Assembly: GCF_947501425.1 (NCBI RefSeq)
Contig: NZ_CANMVN010000005.1
Span: 186,001-250,000, forward strand
Source: an uncultured Psychroserpens sp.
Lineage (GTDB): Bacteria > Bacteroidota > Bacteroidia > Flavobacteriales > Flavobacteriaceae
Direction of reading: 5' to 3'
DNA length: 64,000 bases
Shown: positions 45,078 to 53,346 of the stretch, piece by piece
Position numbering within the stretch: the first letter of the stretch is position 1
Layout of the letters: every line of letters begins with the position of its first letter
Translations under genes and position numbers: made by a program
The notes under the pieces: generated by a model
What the model was told of the DNA's origin: nothing
Seen by the model: only the letters and a program-made list of their open reading frames with translations
Databases searched by the model: none

Positions 45078-45811
45078 ATACTAAGACTTCACATTTTTCA
45101 TTTCAAACAAAGTTAAAAATAAGCCTAATTCTGTGTGTCATTTCGTTTTCTCTAGCTGCTCAAAATGGCAAGTACAATCGATGGGTGGAAATGGCTCAAA
45201 ATGACATTTCCCTACGCCCTGAATACGGAAATGTTGAAAAAAATGATGCTCAGAAGAAATCGGATGCTACGTTTAAAGAAAAAATCCTTGAGTTTTATAA
45301 AAATGATACTATAGCTGCTAGTAAAAAAATGTCCGATTTAGGATTTAAGTATTTATATGACAAAGGTGATCTGGTCTCAGCCATGCGTCGTTTTAATCAG
45401 GCGTACATACTCAATTCAAAAAACGATCAGGCGTACTACGGTTTTGGTTCAGTATACTTCAACCTAGGTGCCATGAATGAAGCCAGAGAACAATACGATA
45501 AAGGCTTAAAACTTAATCCTGAAAACAGTGCCATACTCACCGATTACGGAACAACTTACTTGGGCGACTACTACAATGCTATCTCCAATAATAGCGATTC
45601 CAATAAATTACTGGAGTTAGCAAACGATTATTTATTAAGGTCCTATCAAATTAATAAAGAAGATTCAAATACCATGTATAAGCTTTCAATTGTAAAAATG
45701 TATTTAGGCGATTGCAAAGCAGCTAAGGCCTTTCTTAAACAAGCCCAAAAGATGAAAAATCCAAATATTACAGAAGCCTTCATAAGTGAGTTAAACCAAA
45801 AATGTCAATAG
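45074..45811 (+). CDS. Exported TPR-repeat protein
   Basis: 245 residues, signal peptide to about LAAQ. Residues ~90-170 hold TPR repeats (GDLVSAMRRFNQAYILNSKN, QAYYGFGSVYFNLGAMNEAREQYDKGLKLNPEN), and a third lies near 180-230. TPRs are protein-binding scaffolds; the partner may be the RDD protein, whose last 4 bp it overlaps. End of the small-membrane-protein operon that began at 41901 or 43522. Confidence 0.78.
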   Translation: MNTKTSHFSFQTKLKISLILCVISFSLAAQNGKYNRWVEMAQNDISLRPEYGNVEKNDAQKKSDATFKEKILEFYKNDTIAASKKMSDLGFKYLYDKGDLVSAMRRFNQAYILNSKNDQAYYGFGSVYFNLGAMNEAREQYDKGLKLNPENSAILTDYGTTYLGDYYNAISNNSDSNKLLELANDYLLRSYQINKEDSNTMYKLSIVKMYLGDCKAAKAFLKQAQKMKNPNITEAFISELNQKCQ

Positions 45812-45987
45812 CAAATCCGTTTATAATTCAACTGATTTGAAGAATAATCTAGTAATAAAACTATTAGAAAAAGACTGACAATTATCATCTAAAAATCAAA
45901 AAAACTTGTAGACCTTTACATAGCATGTTGTTCTCAATACCAAGTATCAGAACAAGAATAATTATGAATCCTTAAATCAAAAAAATT

Positions 45988-46407
45988 ATGAATGTTAAAG
46001 TAAAAGATCTCATGGTAGCATCTGTGATAACAACAATGCCTCACAAAACTGTCGGACATGCACAATCTATAATGGCTAAGAACAATATAAAATCCATTCC
46101 TGTAGTTGATAACAAAAAGGCTGTAAAAGGAATTATAACTTCTACAGATCTGCTTGAGAACCTCTCTGAGGCAACTCCTGTTAGTCACGTAATGACAAAA
46201 AAAGTGTACACTATTCCTCCTTATTCAGATGTACATATAGCAGCTCGAATCATGCGAAATCACCATATCAATCATATTGTTGTAGAAGATGAACAGAAAA
46301 TTGTTGGTGTATTAAGTGCACATGATCTTTTAAAATTAGTGGAAGATCATAGTTTTGTAATGAAAAACAGACCAACGCCTCCAAAAAAGAAAAGTAATAG
46401 AGTTTGA
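45988..46407 (+). CDS. CBS-domain pair protein
   Basis: 139 residues forming two CBS domains: MVASVITTMPHKTVGHAQSIMAKNNIKSIPVVDN then VMTKKVYTIPPYSDVHIAARIMRNHHINHIVVEDE. It should bind an adenosine nucleotide and act as a switch. No attached enzyme. Ends in a basic Pro/Lys tail. Its own 176-bp upstream gap contains no feature I can name. Confidence 0.82.
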   Translation: MNVKVKDLMVASVITTMPHKTVGHAQSIMAKNNIKSIPVVDNKKAVKGIITSTDLLENLSEATPVSHVMTKKVYTIPPYSDVHIAARIMRNHHINHIVVEDEQKIVGVLSAHDLLKLVEDHSFVMKNRPTPPKKKSNRV

Positions 46408-46410
46408 GTT

Positions 46411-47415
46411 TTATGCAAAAATTCTAACCAGAAGCTCTCTTAAAAGATCACCTTGAGGAACAGCATTGGAGTTGACACCTTTTCCTCTAACATCAAATTC
46501 GCGTAAAGTTGCTACAATCTGACTTACTTTTCTCATCGGAAAATTGCGCGCAGCAGACACATATTCATTTACAAAATACGGATTGATTTTTAGCGCTGAT
46601 GCTACATTTCTTGGGTTTTTATCGTGTAAGCCATGAAAATGTAATAGTTGTGAAAAGAAATTAAATAATAACGACACAGTAACTACCATAGGATTATCCT
46701 TCGGATTATCAGCAAAATAATTAATGATCTTAAAGGCTTTTACAGTATTACGTTCGCCAATAGCCTTACGCAACTCAAAATTGTTATAGTCTTTGCTTAT
46801 TCCAATATTCTCTTCTATCTGTTCAGGACTAATTTGAGTACCTTCCGGTAATACAATCTTAAGCTTTTCAAGTTCATTGTTAATCTTACTAAGATCAGTT
46901 CCAAGAAACTCTACCAGCATTTGTGCTGCCTTTGGAGAGATACTATAATTCTTTCCTGAAAGGACACGACGAATCCAATCAGCTACCTGATTTTCATATA
47001 ACTTCTTACTCTCGAAAACAGCGCCAGATTTTTTAATAGCCTTATATAACGACTTACGCTTATCTATTTTTTTGTATTTATAATTCACAACCAGAACAGT
47101 TGTAGGCTGAGGATTCTCAGCATAACCAGCTAATTTTTCGATAGTACGGGAAAGATCCTGAGCTTCTTTAACAATAACCACTTGTCGTTCTGCCATCATA
47201 GGATAACGCTTGGCATTACTCACAATATCATCAATAGACACATCACGTCCATACAAAACCATTTGGTTAAATCCCTTCTCTTCTTCAGAAAGCACATTAT
47301 TTTCAATATAATCTGAAATAGCATCAATATAATAAGGCTCCTCTCCCATTAAAAAGTAAATGGGCTTGATATGTCCACTCTTGATATCTTTAACTATTTG
47401 CTTTACCTCGTCCAA
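46411..47415 (-). CDS. holA: DNA polymerase III subunit delta
   Basis: 334 residues, N-terminal region KPIYFLMGEEPYYIDAISDYI as in HolA, middle VIVKEAQDLSRTIEKL, C-terminal collar domain ending GDLLRELLVRIFA. It opens the sliding clamp within the clamp loader. The start is TTG at 47413-47415 (MDEVKQIVKDIKSG is the usual flavobacterial start). Ends 3 bp from the convergent CBS gene. Confidence 0.9.
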   Translation of the reverse strand: MDEVKQIVKDIKSGHIKPIYFLMGEEPYYIDAISDYIENNVLSEEEKGFNQMVLYGRDVSIDDIVSNAKRYPMMAERQVVIVKEAQDLSRTIEKLAGYAENPQPTTVLVVNYKYKKIDKRKSLYKAIKKSGAVFESKKLYENQVADWIRRVLSGKNYSISPKAAQMLVEFLGTDLSKINNELEKLKIVLPEGTQISPEQIEENIGISKDYNNFELRKAIGERNTVKAFKIINYFADNPKDNPMVVTVSLLFNFFSQLLHFHGLHDKNPRNVASALKINPYFVNEYVSAARNFPMRKVSQIVATLREFDVRGKGVNSNAVPQGDLLRELLVRIFA

Positions 47416-47469
47416 ATTGTTCTAAAATTCCAAATTATAGTATTCAAATTCCAAAAAAGATTGCTGTGA

Positions 47470-47500
47470 TTTGGTATTTGTCTATTGTAAGTTAACTTTG
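47470..47500 (+). promoter_or_regulatory. Consensus Bacteroidota promoter of the HSDR_N/GT2 pair
   Basis: TTTG at 47470-47473 and TAACTTTG at 47493-47500, separated by 19 bp, match both -33 and -7 consensus elements. The ATG at 47523 is 22 bp downstream. Confidence 0.7.
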
Positions 47501-47522
47501 AAGAAAATCTTTAGTTGTCTTG

Positions 47523-47966
47523 ATGCACGAACTTAATTTTCCGAAGTTTTTATTCCGTTTCAAAAGTAACGAAAATAAAGTTTCTATTTTCGATGAGATT
47601 CGTAAAAAATTTATCGTTTTACAACCCGAAGAATGGGTGCGTCAACATTGTATTCAGTATCTAATTCAATATAAAAACTACCCAAAATCATTGATCAATG
47701 TAGAGAAAGAACTCAAAGTCAACGGATTGACAAAACGCTACGATATAGTAGTATTCAATCCTGACGGAAGTATCCATCTCATTGTAGAGTGTAAATCGCA
47801 TAAAATCAAGATAGATCAAACCACTTTTGACCAAATTGCGCGTTATAATCTCACTTTAAATGCAAGCTACTTAATGGTAACTAACGGAATTAATCATTAT
47901 TATTGCGTGATGGATCTTGAGAATAAACGTTATGATTTCTTGAAAGATATCCCAGATTATAAATGA
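47523..47966 (+). CDS. Stand-alone HSDR_N-type PD-(D/E)xK nuclease-fold protein
   Basis: 147 residues from ATG 47523 (a TTG precedes it by one codon). Motifs KRYDIVVFNPDGSIHLIVECKS hold the Asp and the ExK of the PD-(D/E)xK fold, as in the N-terminal domain of type I restriction HsdR. No helicase part, HsdM or HsdS is near, so this is not a restriction system; small relatives are ordinary chromosomal genes in Flavobacteria. It is coupled to the next gene (ATGA overlap). Confidence 0.8.
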   Translation: MHELNFPKFLFRFKSNENKVSIFDEIRKKFIVLQPEEWVRQHCIQYLIQYKNYPKSLINVEKELKVNGLTKRYDIVVFNPDGSIHLIVECKSHKIKIDQTTFDQIARYNLTLNASYLMVTNGINHYYCVMDLENKRYDFLKDIPDYK

Positions 47967-48943
47967 AATTAGCTGTTGTCATATTAAATTGGAATGGGAA
48001 GCAATTACTCGAGCAGTTTTTACCTTCTGTAGTAAACTATTCTAAAGAAGCTGATATATATGTTGCCGACAATGCCTCTACTGATGATTCGATAGCTTTT
48101 TTACAACAAAAATATCCTGAGGTCAAACTTATCCAGAATACGATTAATGGTGGTTATGCAAAAGGTTATAATGACGCCTTAAAAGATGTTGAAGCTGATG
48201 TCTTTTGTTTACTAAATAGTGATATTGAAGTCTCAGAACACTGGCTCACTCCTATTATCAGCGAATTTGAATCCAACCCTGAAACCGCAATTATTCAACC
48301 TAAGATTTTAGATTTCAAAAATAAATCTCACTTTGAATATGCTGGTGCAGCTGGAGGTTTCATTGACAAATATGGTTATGCCTACTGTAGAGGTCGCATC
48401 TTTGACACTATTGAAAAAGACTATAACCAATATAATGACACCGTACCTGTTTTTTGGGCTTCAGGTGCTTGTTTTTTTATCAGAAAATCAGATTTTGCAG
48501 TACTTAATGGGTTCGATGAGACCTATTTTGCTCATTTTGAAGAGATCGATTTGTGCTGGAGAGCCTTTAATGCTGGTTGTTCAACAAAATACGTTGGAAC
48601 ATCAACTGTATATCATGTAGGTGGCGCAACATTAAGTGCTATTAACCCAAAGAAAACTTATCTTAATTTCAGAAATAGTCTATTTACAATCACTAAGAAT
48701 GCACATGGATTTCTCTTTAATATTCTATTTTTTAGACTCGTACTAGATGGAATTGCTGGATTGAAATTTCTATTCCATTTTAAAGGCTTGCACTTTCTGG
48801 CTATTTTAAAAGCACATTTCAGTTTCTATAAAAATTTACCCAGACTCCTTAAACAGCGAAAACAACTTCCGAAGAAAAAAAACTACTACGAAACCAAATC
48901 TATTGTATGGTCATACTTCATCAAAAAACGCCATACCTTTTAA
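47963..48943 (+). CDS. Family 2 glycosyltransferase
   Basis: 326 residues. Nucleotide-binding start LAVVILNWNGKQLLEQFLPSV, then VADNASTDDS, the LLNSDIEV metal site, GFDETYFAHFEEIDLCWRA for the acceptor/catalytic region, and a hydrophobic stretch near 255-275. It is of the rhamnosyl- or galactosyl-transferase type (WbbL-like) and builds envelope polysaccharide. Donor and acceptor unknown. No other polysaccharide genes are beside it. Confidence 0.88.
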   Translation: MKLAVVILNWNGKQLLEQFLPSVVNYSKEADIYVADNASTDDSIAFLQQKYPEVKLIQNTINGGYAKGYNDALKDVEADVFCLLNSDIEVSEHWLTPIISEFESNPETAIIQPKILDFKNKSHFEYAGAAGGFIDKYGYAYCRGRIFDTIEKDYNQYNDTVPVFWASGACFFIRKSDFAVLNGFDETYFAHFEEIDLCWRAFNAGCSTKYVGTSTVYHVGGATLSAINPKKTYLNFRNSLFTITKNAHGFLFNILFFRLVLDGIAGLKFLFHFKGLHFLAILKAHFSFYKNLPRLLKQRKQLPKKKNYYETKSIVWSYFIKKRHTF

Positions 48944-49002
48944 TTGTTCATAAAAGTGTTAAAAGTTTAGTTAAATAGGGCAAACAGATATTTTCTTTTG
49001 TA

Positions 49003-49010
49003 TAATTTTG
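49003..49010 (+). promoter_or_regulatory. Possible -7 element of the OmpA-type lipoprotein gene
   Basis: TAATTTTG fits TAnnTTTG and is 35 bp before ATG 49046. The proper -33 TTG is missing. Confidence 0.4.
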
Positions 49011-49045
49011 GTATGTTAAATAACAACTAATTATTAAACTTTATT

Positions 49046-49900
49046 ATGAAAAAATTAATGCTATTAAGTGTTGCTGGGATGTTCATTTTGACTTCATGTG
49101 TGTCTAAGAAAGAATATATGGCACTAGAAGAAAAACAAAAAGAAACTCAGGACTTATTGAATTCTGCAACCGTTAAGTTAAACAGCTGTTTATCTGATAA
49201 AGCTGCGTCTATGGCTCGTGTAGAAGCTATGAAAGAACAGCTTGCCGATTTACGTAAATCTAATCAAGCTCTTATTGAGTCTGCAAAAGACATGACAGTG
49301 CTAACAACTCAAGGTGCTAAAAATGTAGAAAAATCTTTAGAGAGTCTTAAAGAAAAAGATTTAAAAATATCGCGCTTACAAGATGCGTTATCAAAAAAGG
49401 ACAGTGTTACCTTAGCATTGGTAACTAGTTTGAAAAAGGCAGTTGGAATCGATGATCCAGATATTGAAGTAAATGTAGAAAAAGGTGTTGTGTTTATTTC
49501 TATTGCTGATAAATTATTATTTAAAACTGCAAGTTATAATGTAACCGACAAAGCTAAAGATGTACTAGCTAAAGTTGCTAAAGTAATTAAAAGCAAACCT
49601 GATTTTGAAGCTATGATTGAAGGTCATACTGACAGTCGTTCGTTTAGCAAAGGCGTTTTAGTTGACAACTGGGATTTGAGTGTTAAGCGTTCTACATCTA
49701 TCATTCGAGTATTACAGGATTTGGGTGTAAATCCAAGTCAGTTAATTGCAGCCGGACGTAGTAGCTATGTGCCTTTAGCAGATAATGACACTGCTGAAAA
49801 CAGAGCGAAGAACAGAAGAACTCGAGTCGTTGTATTACCTAAGATTGATCAGTTCTATGAGATGATCGAGGAAGAAATGAAAAATTTATCTGCTGAATAA
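49046..49900 (+). CDS. OmpA-family peptidoglycan-binding lipoprotein
   Basis: 284 residues. Lipobox ILTSC (Cys17 or 18) then SKKEY. Residues ~25-130 form a coiled coil (heptad-like MALEEKQKETQDLL ... SLKEKDLKISRLQDAL). Residues ~155-275 are an OmpA C-terminal domain: DFEAMIEGHTDSRSF, LSVKRSTSIIRVLQ, AENRAKNRRTRVVVL. It tethers the outer membrane to peptidoglycan. Its 3' terminator is shared with the convergent OmpA gene. Confidence 0.9.
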   Translation: MKKLMLLSVAGMFILTSCVSKKEYMALEEKQKETQDLLNSATVKLNSCLSDKAASMARVEAMKEQLADLRKSNQALIESAKDMTVLTTQGAKNVEKSLESLKEKDLKISRLQDALSKKDSVTLALVTSLKKAVGIDDPDIEVNVEKGVVFISIADKLLFKTASYNVTDKAKDVLAKVAKVIKSKPDFEAMIEGHTDSRSFSKGVLVDNWDLSVKRSTSIIRVLQDLGVNPSQLIAAGRSSYVPLADNDTAENRAKNRRTRVVVLPKIDQFYEMIEEEMKNLSAE

Positions 49901-49925
49901 TAGATCGCAGAGGTATAATATAAAT

Positions 49926-49959
49926 AAAGCTCAATCGAAAGGTTGGGCTTTATTTTTTT
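49926..49959. terminator. Bidirectional terminator between two OmpA-type genes
   Basis: AAAGCTCAA (49926-49934) pairs with TTGGGCTTT (49943-49951, one G-T pair), loop of 8 nt, then ATTTTTTTA. It overlaps the stop codon of the minus-strand gene (49950-49952). Confidence 0.8.
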
Positions 49960-50786
49960 ACAAGTTCGACGCGTCTATTTAATTGCTTTCCCTCATCGGT
50001 TGAATTAGTTGCAATTGGAGCTAAAGGACCTACTCCTTCAGCAAATAATCGTCCAGCTTCAATATTATAAGTGTTTTCTAAAACCATTTTTACAGCTTTA
50101 GCTCTATCTAAAGACAATGTACTGTTAATCTGAAATGATCCATCAGAATCGGTATGACCAACAACCCAACAATTAGTACTAGGATTGTCTTTTAAAAATT
50201 TAGCTATCTGTTCCAAAGCTTGATTAGATTCTGGTTTAACAATAGCTTTTCCTGTGTCAAAATAAATCCCATATATTGCAATTCTTCCCTCTATTTCAAG
50301 ACTATTCTTTATGAGCTCTGCATCAATAAAAACATCTTGTCTCATTGATTGCTCTTCAATAATATACAAGACATAACTACCTCCTATTTTAGAAGGTTTT
50401 ACTTGAATCCATAATACTTTACCATTAACTTCAAAAGAATAATAGCCATGCTCATGATTATATCTTTCAAAAATAATTTGCCCTCCAGCATTAACTATAG
50501 CGCTTGAGTAGTTTCGCAATATCTGAAGCCTAGTAGGAAACTCATAACCTTTAGTATTCTCTTTCTTATGTTTGTATTTAATAGTGTATTTTTTACCTTC
50601 CTTAAAGACATTTTTACCATCAATAAAAAACTTGTGTTTATCAAACTCAACATCAGAATATTCAGAAATATAATACTCTGGTAATCTATCTAACAGATAA
50701 TAATCTTGACTTCCTTCAAGATCAGCCTGAGCTCCACTAACCAAAACTAATAGGATGAGCAATAGTGTTACCAAATCTCGTTTCAT
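49950..50786 (-). CDS. Exported OmpA-family protein with DUF4892-like N-terminal half
   Basis: 278 residues with a signal peptide (to SGAQA). Residues ~20-160 resemble the DUF4892-like domain (RLPEYYISEYSDVEFD), and ~165-278 the OmpA domain (YFDTGKAIVKPESNQAL, WVVGHTDSDG, QLNRRVELVKK). There is no lipobox, so it is periplasmic or in the outer membrane. It is unlike the OmpA protein across the shared terminator in its N-terminal half. Precedes a Sua5/YciO gene by 26 bp on the same strand. Confidence 0.83.
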   Translation of the reverse strand: MKRDLVTLLLILLVLVSGAQADLEGSQDYYLLDRLPEYYISEYSDVEFDKHKFFIDGKNVFKEGKKYTIKYKHKKENTKGYEFPTRLQILRNYSSAIVNAGGQIIFERYNHEHGYYSFEVNGKVLWIQVKPSKIGGSYVLYIIEEQSMRQDVFIDAELIKNSLEIEGRIAIYGIYFDTGKAIVKPESNQALEQIAKFLKDNPSTNCWVVGHTDSDGSFQINSTLSLDRAKAVKMVLENTYNIEAGRLFAEGVGPLAPIATNSTDEGKQLNRRVELVKK

Positions 50787-50811
50787 CTTATCATATTTTT
50801 TAGAAATATAG

Positions 50812-51432
50812 TTAAAATATTTCCAAATCTCCTTTACCCTCCCTTACAATAAGTGGCTCATCTTGAGACAGATCAACAACAGTAGAAGCTTCATTATCAC
50901 CATATCCTCCATCTATTACCAAATCAACAAGATTATCCCACTTCTCAAGAATCAGTTCTGGATCTGTAGTATATTCTATAACGTAATCTTCATCACGTAT
51001 AGAAGTAGATACAATAGGATTTCCCAATTGACGTACAATCTCCAAAGCTATATTATTATCAGGAATTCGAATACCTACTGTTTTTTTCTTTTTAAAAGGG
51101 TGAGGCAACGTTTTAGAACCTGGTAAAATAAACGTGTAAGGACCAGGTAGTGCTCGTTTCAATATTTTAAATGTTGTGGTATCAATTTGTTTGACATAAT
51201 CACTGAGATTACTTAAGTCTTCACAAATAAAAGAGAAATTAGACTTCTCCAGCTTTACGCCTTTTATTCTGGCTATCTTTTCCAGAGCCTTCATATTAGT
51301 AATATCACAACCCAAACCATAAACGGTATCTGTTGGATAAATGATCAAACCACCACGTTTGAGTACATCAATGACTTTCGCAATCGCCTTCGGATTAGGA
51401 TTATCTTCATAAATTCTTAATAATTCAGCCAT
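50812..51432 (-). CDS. Sua5/YciO/YrdC-family protein, YciO-like
   Basis: 206 residues with the YrdC fold: LKRGGLIIYPTDTVYGLGCDI, then ALPGPYTFILPGS and RIPDNNIALEIV. The true TsaC/Sua5 motif KxR and SxN are replaced: it reads KGVKLEKSNFSF and STSIRDED, as in YciO-type proteins. So it may not make threonylcarbamoyl-AMP for t6A; the substrate is open. Confidence 0.82.
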   Translation of the reverse strand: MAELLRIYEDNPNPKAIAKVIDVLKRGGLIIYPTDTVYGLGCDITNMKALEKIARIKGVKLEKSNFSFICEDLSNLSDYVKQIDTTTFKILKRALPGPYTFILPGSKTLPHPFKKKKTVGIRIPDNNIALEIVRQLGNPIVSTSIRDEDYVIEYTTDPELILEKWDNLVDLVIDGGYGDNEASTVVDLSQDEPLIVREGKGDLEIF

Positions 51433-51479
51433 AATATGTATCTTAGAAAATCGTTTACAAAGTAATTAAATATTTCATT

Positions 51480-52346
51480 ATGAAGACTATTAAGTTTAGA
51501 TTACTGCTCCTTTTCATTTCTATTGGTTTATTTTCCTGCTCTGATGATAATAATCCTAACGACCCTCAGGATCAAACCGCTTTAGAATTCCGACAGGAAC
51601 TTAATGTGTCTTATGGAAACGATAGCGATCAGGTCTTTGACATATACTTACCAGCTAATAGAACACTTAACACTAAAGTTATGATTTTAGTGCATGGTGG
51701 AGGATGGACTTCAGGTGATAAGTCTGACATGGATCTACTTAAAGATCTCATCTTACAAGACCTTCCAGATATTGCAATTGTAAACATAAATTACAGATTA
51801 GCAGATGAAAATCATCCACCTTACCCAATGCAAATCGATGATATTACCACTATAATCAATCTGTTAAAAACCAATCAAAATGACTATGTGATTTCAGACG
51901 ATATTGGGTTTTTAGGTACTAGTGCAGGTGCGCATTTATCGCTATTATGGAGCTATGCTTTTGATACTGAAAGCGATGTTAGAATGGTTGCAAGTATAGT
52001 AGGTCCAACTAATTTCACAGATCCAGCATACCTAGAAAACGAAGATCCCTTACTAGATGAGCTTTTAGACACCTTTGGTATCGACACATCTATAGAATTC
52101 TTAGAAGAGGTAAGTCCGTACCATCAAGCTACCAGTGATTCACCACCCACAATTTTATTTTATGGAGGACAAGACCCTTTAATTCCTACCAGTCAAGGTG
52201 TTGATATGGAAGCGAAACTAGCTAGCTTAGGCGTGACACATCAGTTTACATTATATCCAAACGCTGGTCATGGTTGGATCGGTATTGAGCTACTAGATAC
52301 CTGGACCAAGCTAAAAGCGTTTTCTCAAACTCATTTAGAGGACTAA
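51480..52346 (+). CDS. Exported alpha/beta-hydrolase lipoprotein (BD-FAE-like esterase)
   Basis: 288 residues. Lipobox GLFSC (Cys20). Oxyanion loop HGGGWTSGDK, nucleophile Ser148 in GTSAGA, acid in GGQDPLIP and His in NAGHGW. These features fit carboxylesterases of the BD-FAE/acetyl-xylan-esterase-like or dienelactone type; the substrate is unknown. It starts a three-gene set with the aspartyl protease and the glycogen-binding-like protein, though 37 bp separate it from the next gene. Confidence 0.86.
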   Translation: MKTIKFRLLLLFISIGLFSCSDDNNPNDPQDQTALEFRQELNVSYGNDSDQVFDIYLPANRTLNTKVMILVHGGGWTSGDKSDMDLLKDLILQDLPDIAIVNINYRLADENHPPYPMQIDDITTIINLLKTNQNDYVISDDIGFLGTSAGAHLSLLWSYAFDTESDVRMVASIVGPTNFTDPAYLENEDPLLDELLDTFGIDTSIEFLEEVSPYHQATSDSPPTILFYGGQDPLIPTSQGVDMEAKLASLGVTHQFTLYPNAGHGWIGIELLDTWTKLKAFSQTHLED

Positions 52347-52383
52347 TTATGTAACATTTGAAGGTTTTTGTAGTCTATATAAT

Positions 52384-53346
52384 ATGAGGAATTTCATTTT
52401 TTTCATATTAGCTTTAACTACGTCTTTTTCATCATTTGCAATGAAAGAGAACCCTAAAGTTATTTCTTTTCCTAAAGCTGAAATATTAAGTGAACATACT
52501 ACCAGAATTCCTTTTAAGCTTATCGATAATCTTATAGTTATTGAAGCCGAACTTCTTAACAAAAAGGGCAATTTTATTATTGATACAGGTTCAGAAACAT
52601 TAATTCTTAATCAGGCACATTTTAAAACTCGACCTTCTATAACAGGTTCCTCGAGATCGACTTCGGGAGTTATTGATGTTATAGATAATCCTCTTGAAAA
52701 ACGCCTACAAGAGTTCATCATCAAAGATTTAATCCTTGAAAACATGGATTCTGATGTTATCAATTTATCACATATAGAAGCAAGTAAAAAAATACACCTT
52801 TTAGGAATTATTGGCTATAATATTCTGAAAGACTACGAGGTGTTTATTGATATGTATCTAAATCAAATTACCCTGTCTCGAGTAGATGATTTGGGAGAGA
52901 AATTAGACAAGAGAGATTACCTCGAAACCATTATTGATACTGTCAACTTCAAACTTAAAAGACACACGATTGTTTTGGAGGCCATGGTTAATGATGAGAA
53001 ATTAAAATTTGGTCTGGATACTGGTGCTGAGTATAATCAACTTAACAAAAGAACTAGCAAAAAAATATTGAAGTACTTCTACCCTTCTCATCGAATGATG
53101 TTGGTTGGAGCTAGTGGAAGAAAAATTGAAGTTTTGGCAGGAAAATTGTACCGTGTTAAACTAAGTGATAAAATTTATTTTGCGCCTATGGAAACCATGT
53201 TGACTAATCTCAACCAAATGAATGAGGCTTTTGGCACTTCATTAGACGGCGTTTTGGGTTATGAGTTTTTCAGACAACAACGTACTATAATAAATTATCA
53301 AAAAGAAAAGCTTTACTTTGTAGAGTTTCCATTAAACAAACATTGA
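52384..53346 (+). CDS. Exported aspartyl protease with two DTG sites (retropepsin-like pair)
   Basis: 320 residues, N-terminal signal peptide (to SFSSFA). Two active-site motifs appear: Asp67 in FIIDTGSET and Asp212 in FGLDTGAEY, each beginning one ~145-residue lobe, with hydrophobic-Gly closing segments (LLGIIGYNIL and LDGVLGYEFF). That is the layout of a pepsin-like pair or two retropepsin-like units in one chain. Two Asp are needed for activity and both are present. It may cut envelope or imported proteins. Its stop overlaps the next gene's TTG (TTGA). Confidence 0.82.
   Translation: MRNFIFFILALTTSFSSFAMKENPKVISFPKAEILSEHTTRIPFKLIDNLIVIEAELLNKKGNFIIDTGSETLILNQAHFKTRPSITGSSRSTSGVIDVIDNPLEKRLQEFIIKDLILENMDSDVINLSHIEASKKIHLLGIIGYNILKDYEVFIDMYLNQITLSRVDDLGEKLDKRDYLETIIDTVNFKLKRHTIVLEAMVNDEKLKFGLDTGAEYNQLNKRTSKKILKYFYPSHRMMLVGASGRKIEVLAGKLYRVKLSDKIYFAPMETMLTNLNQMNEAFGTSLDGVLGYEFFRQQRTIINYQKEKLYFVEFPLNKH

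Noticed and set aside
47523-47966. HSDR_N protein as a sign of a type I restriction system
   Set aside because: No HsdM, HsdS or helicase part is near, and the gene is coupled to a glycosyltransferase.
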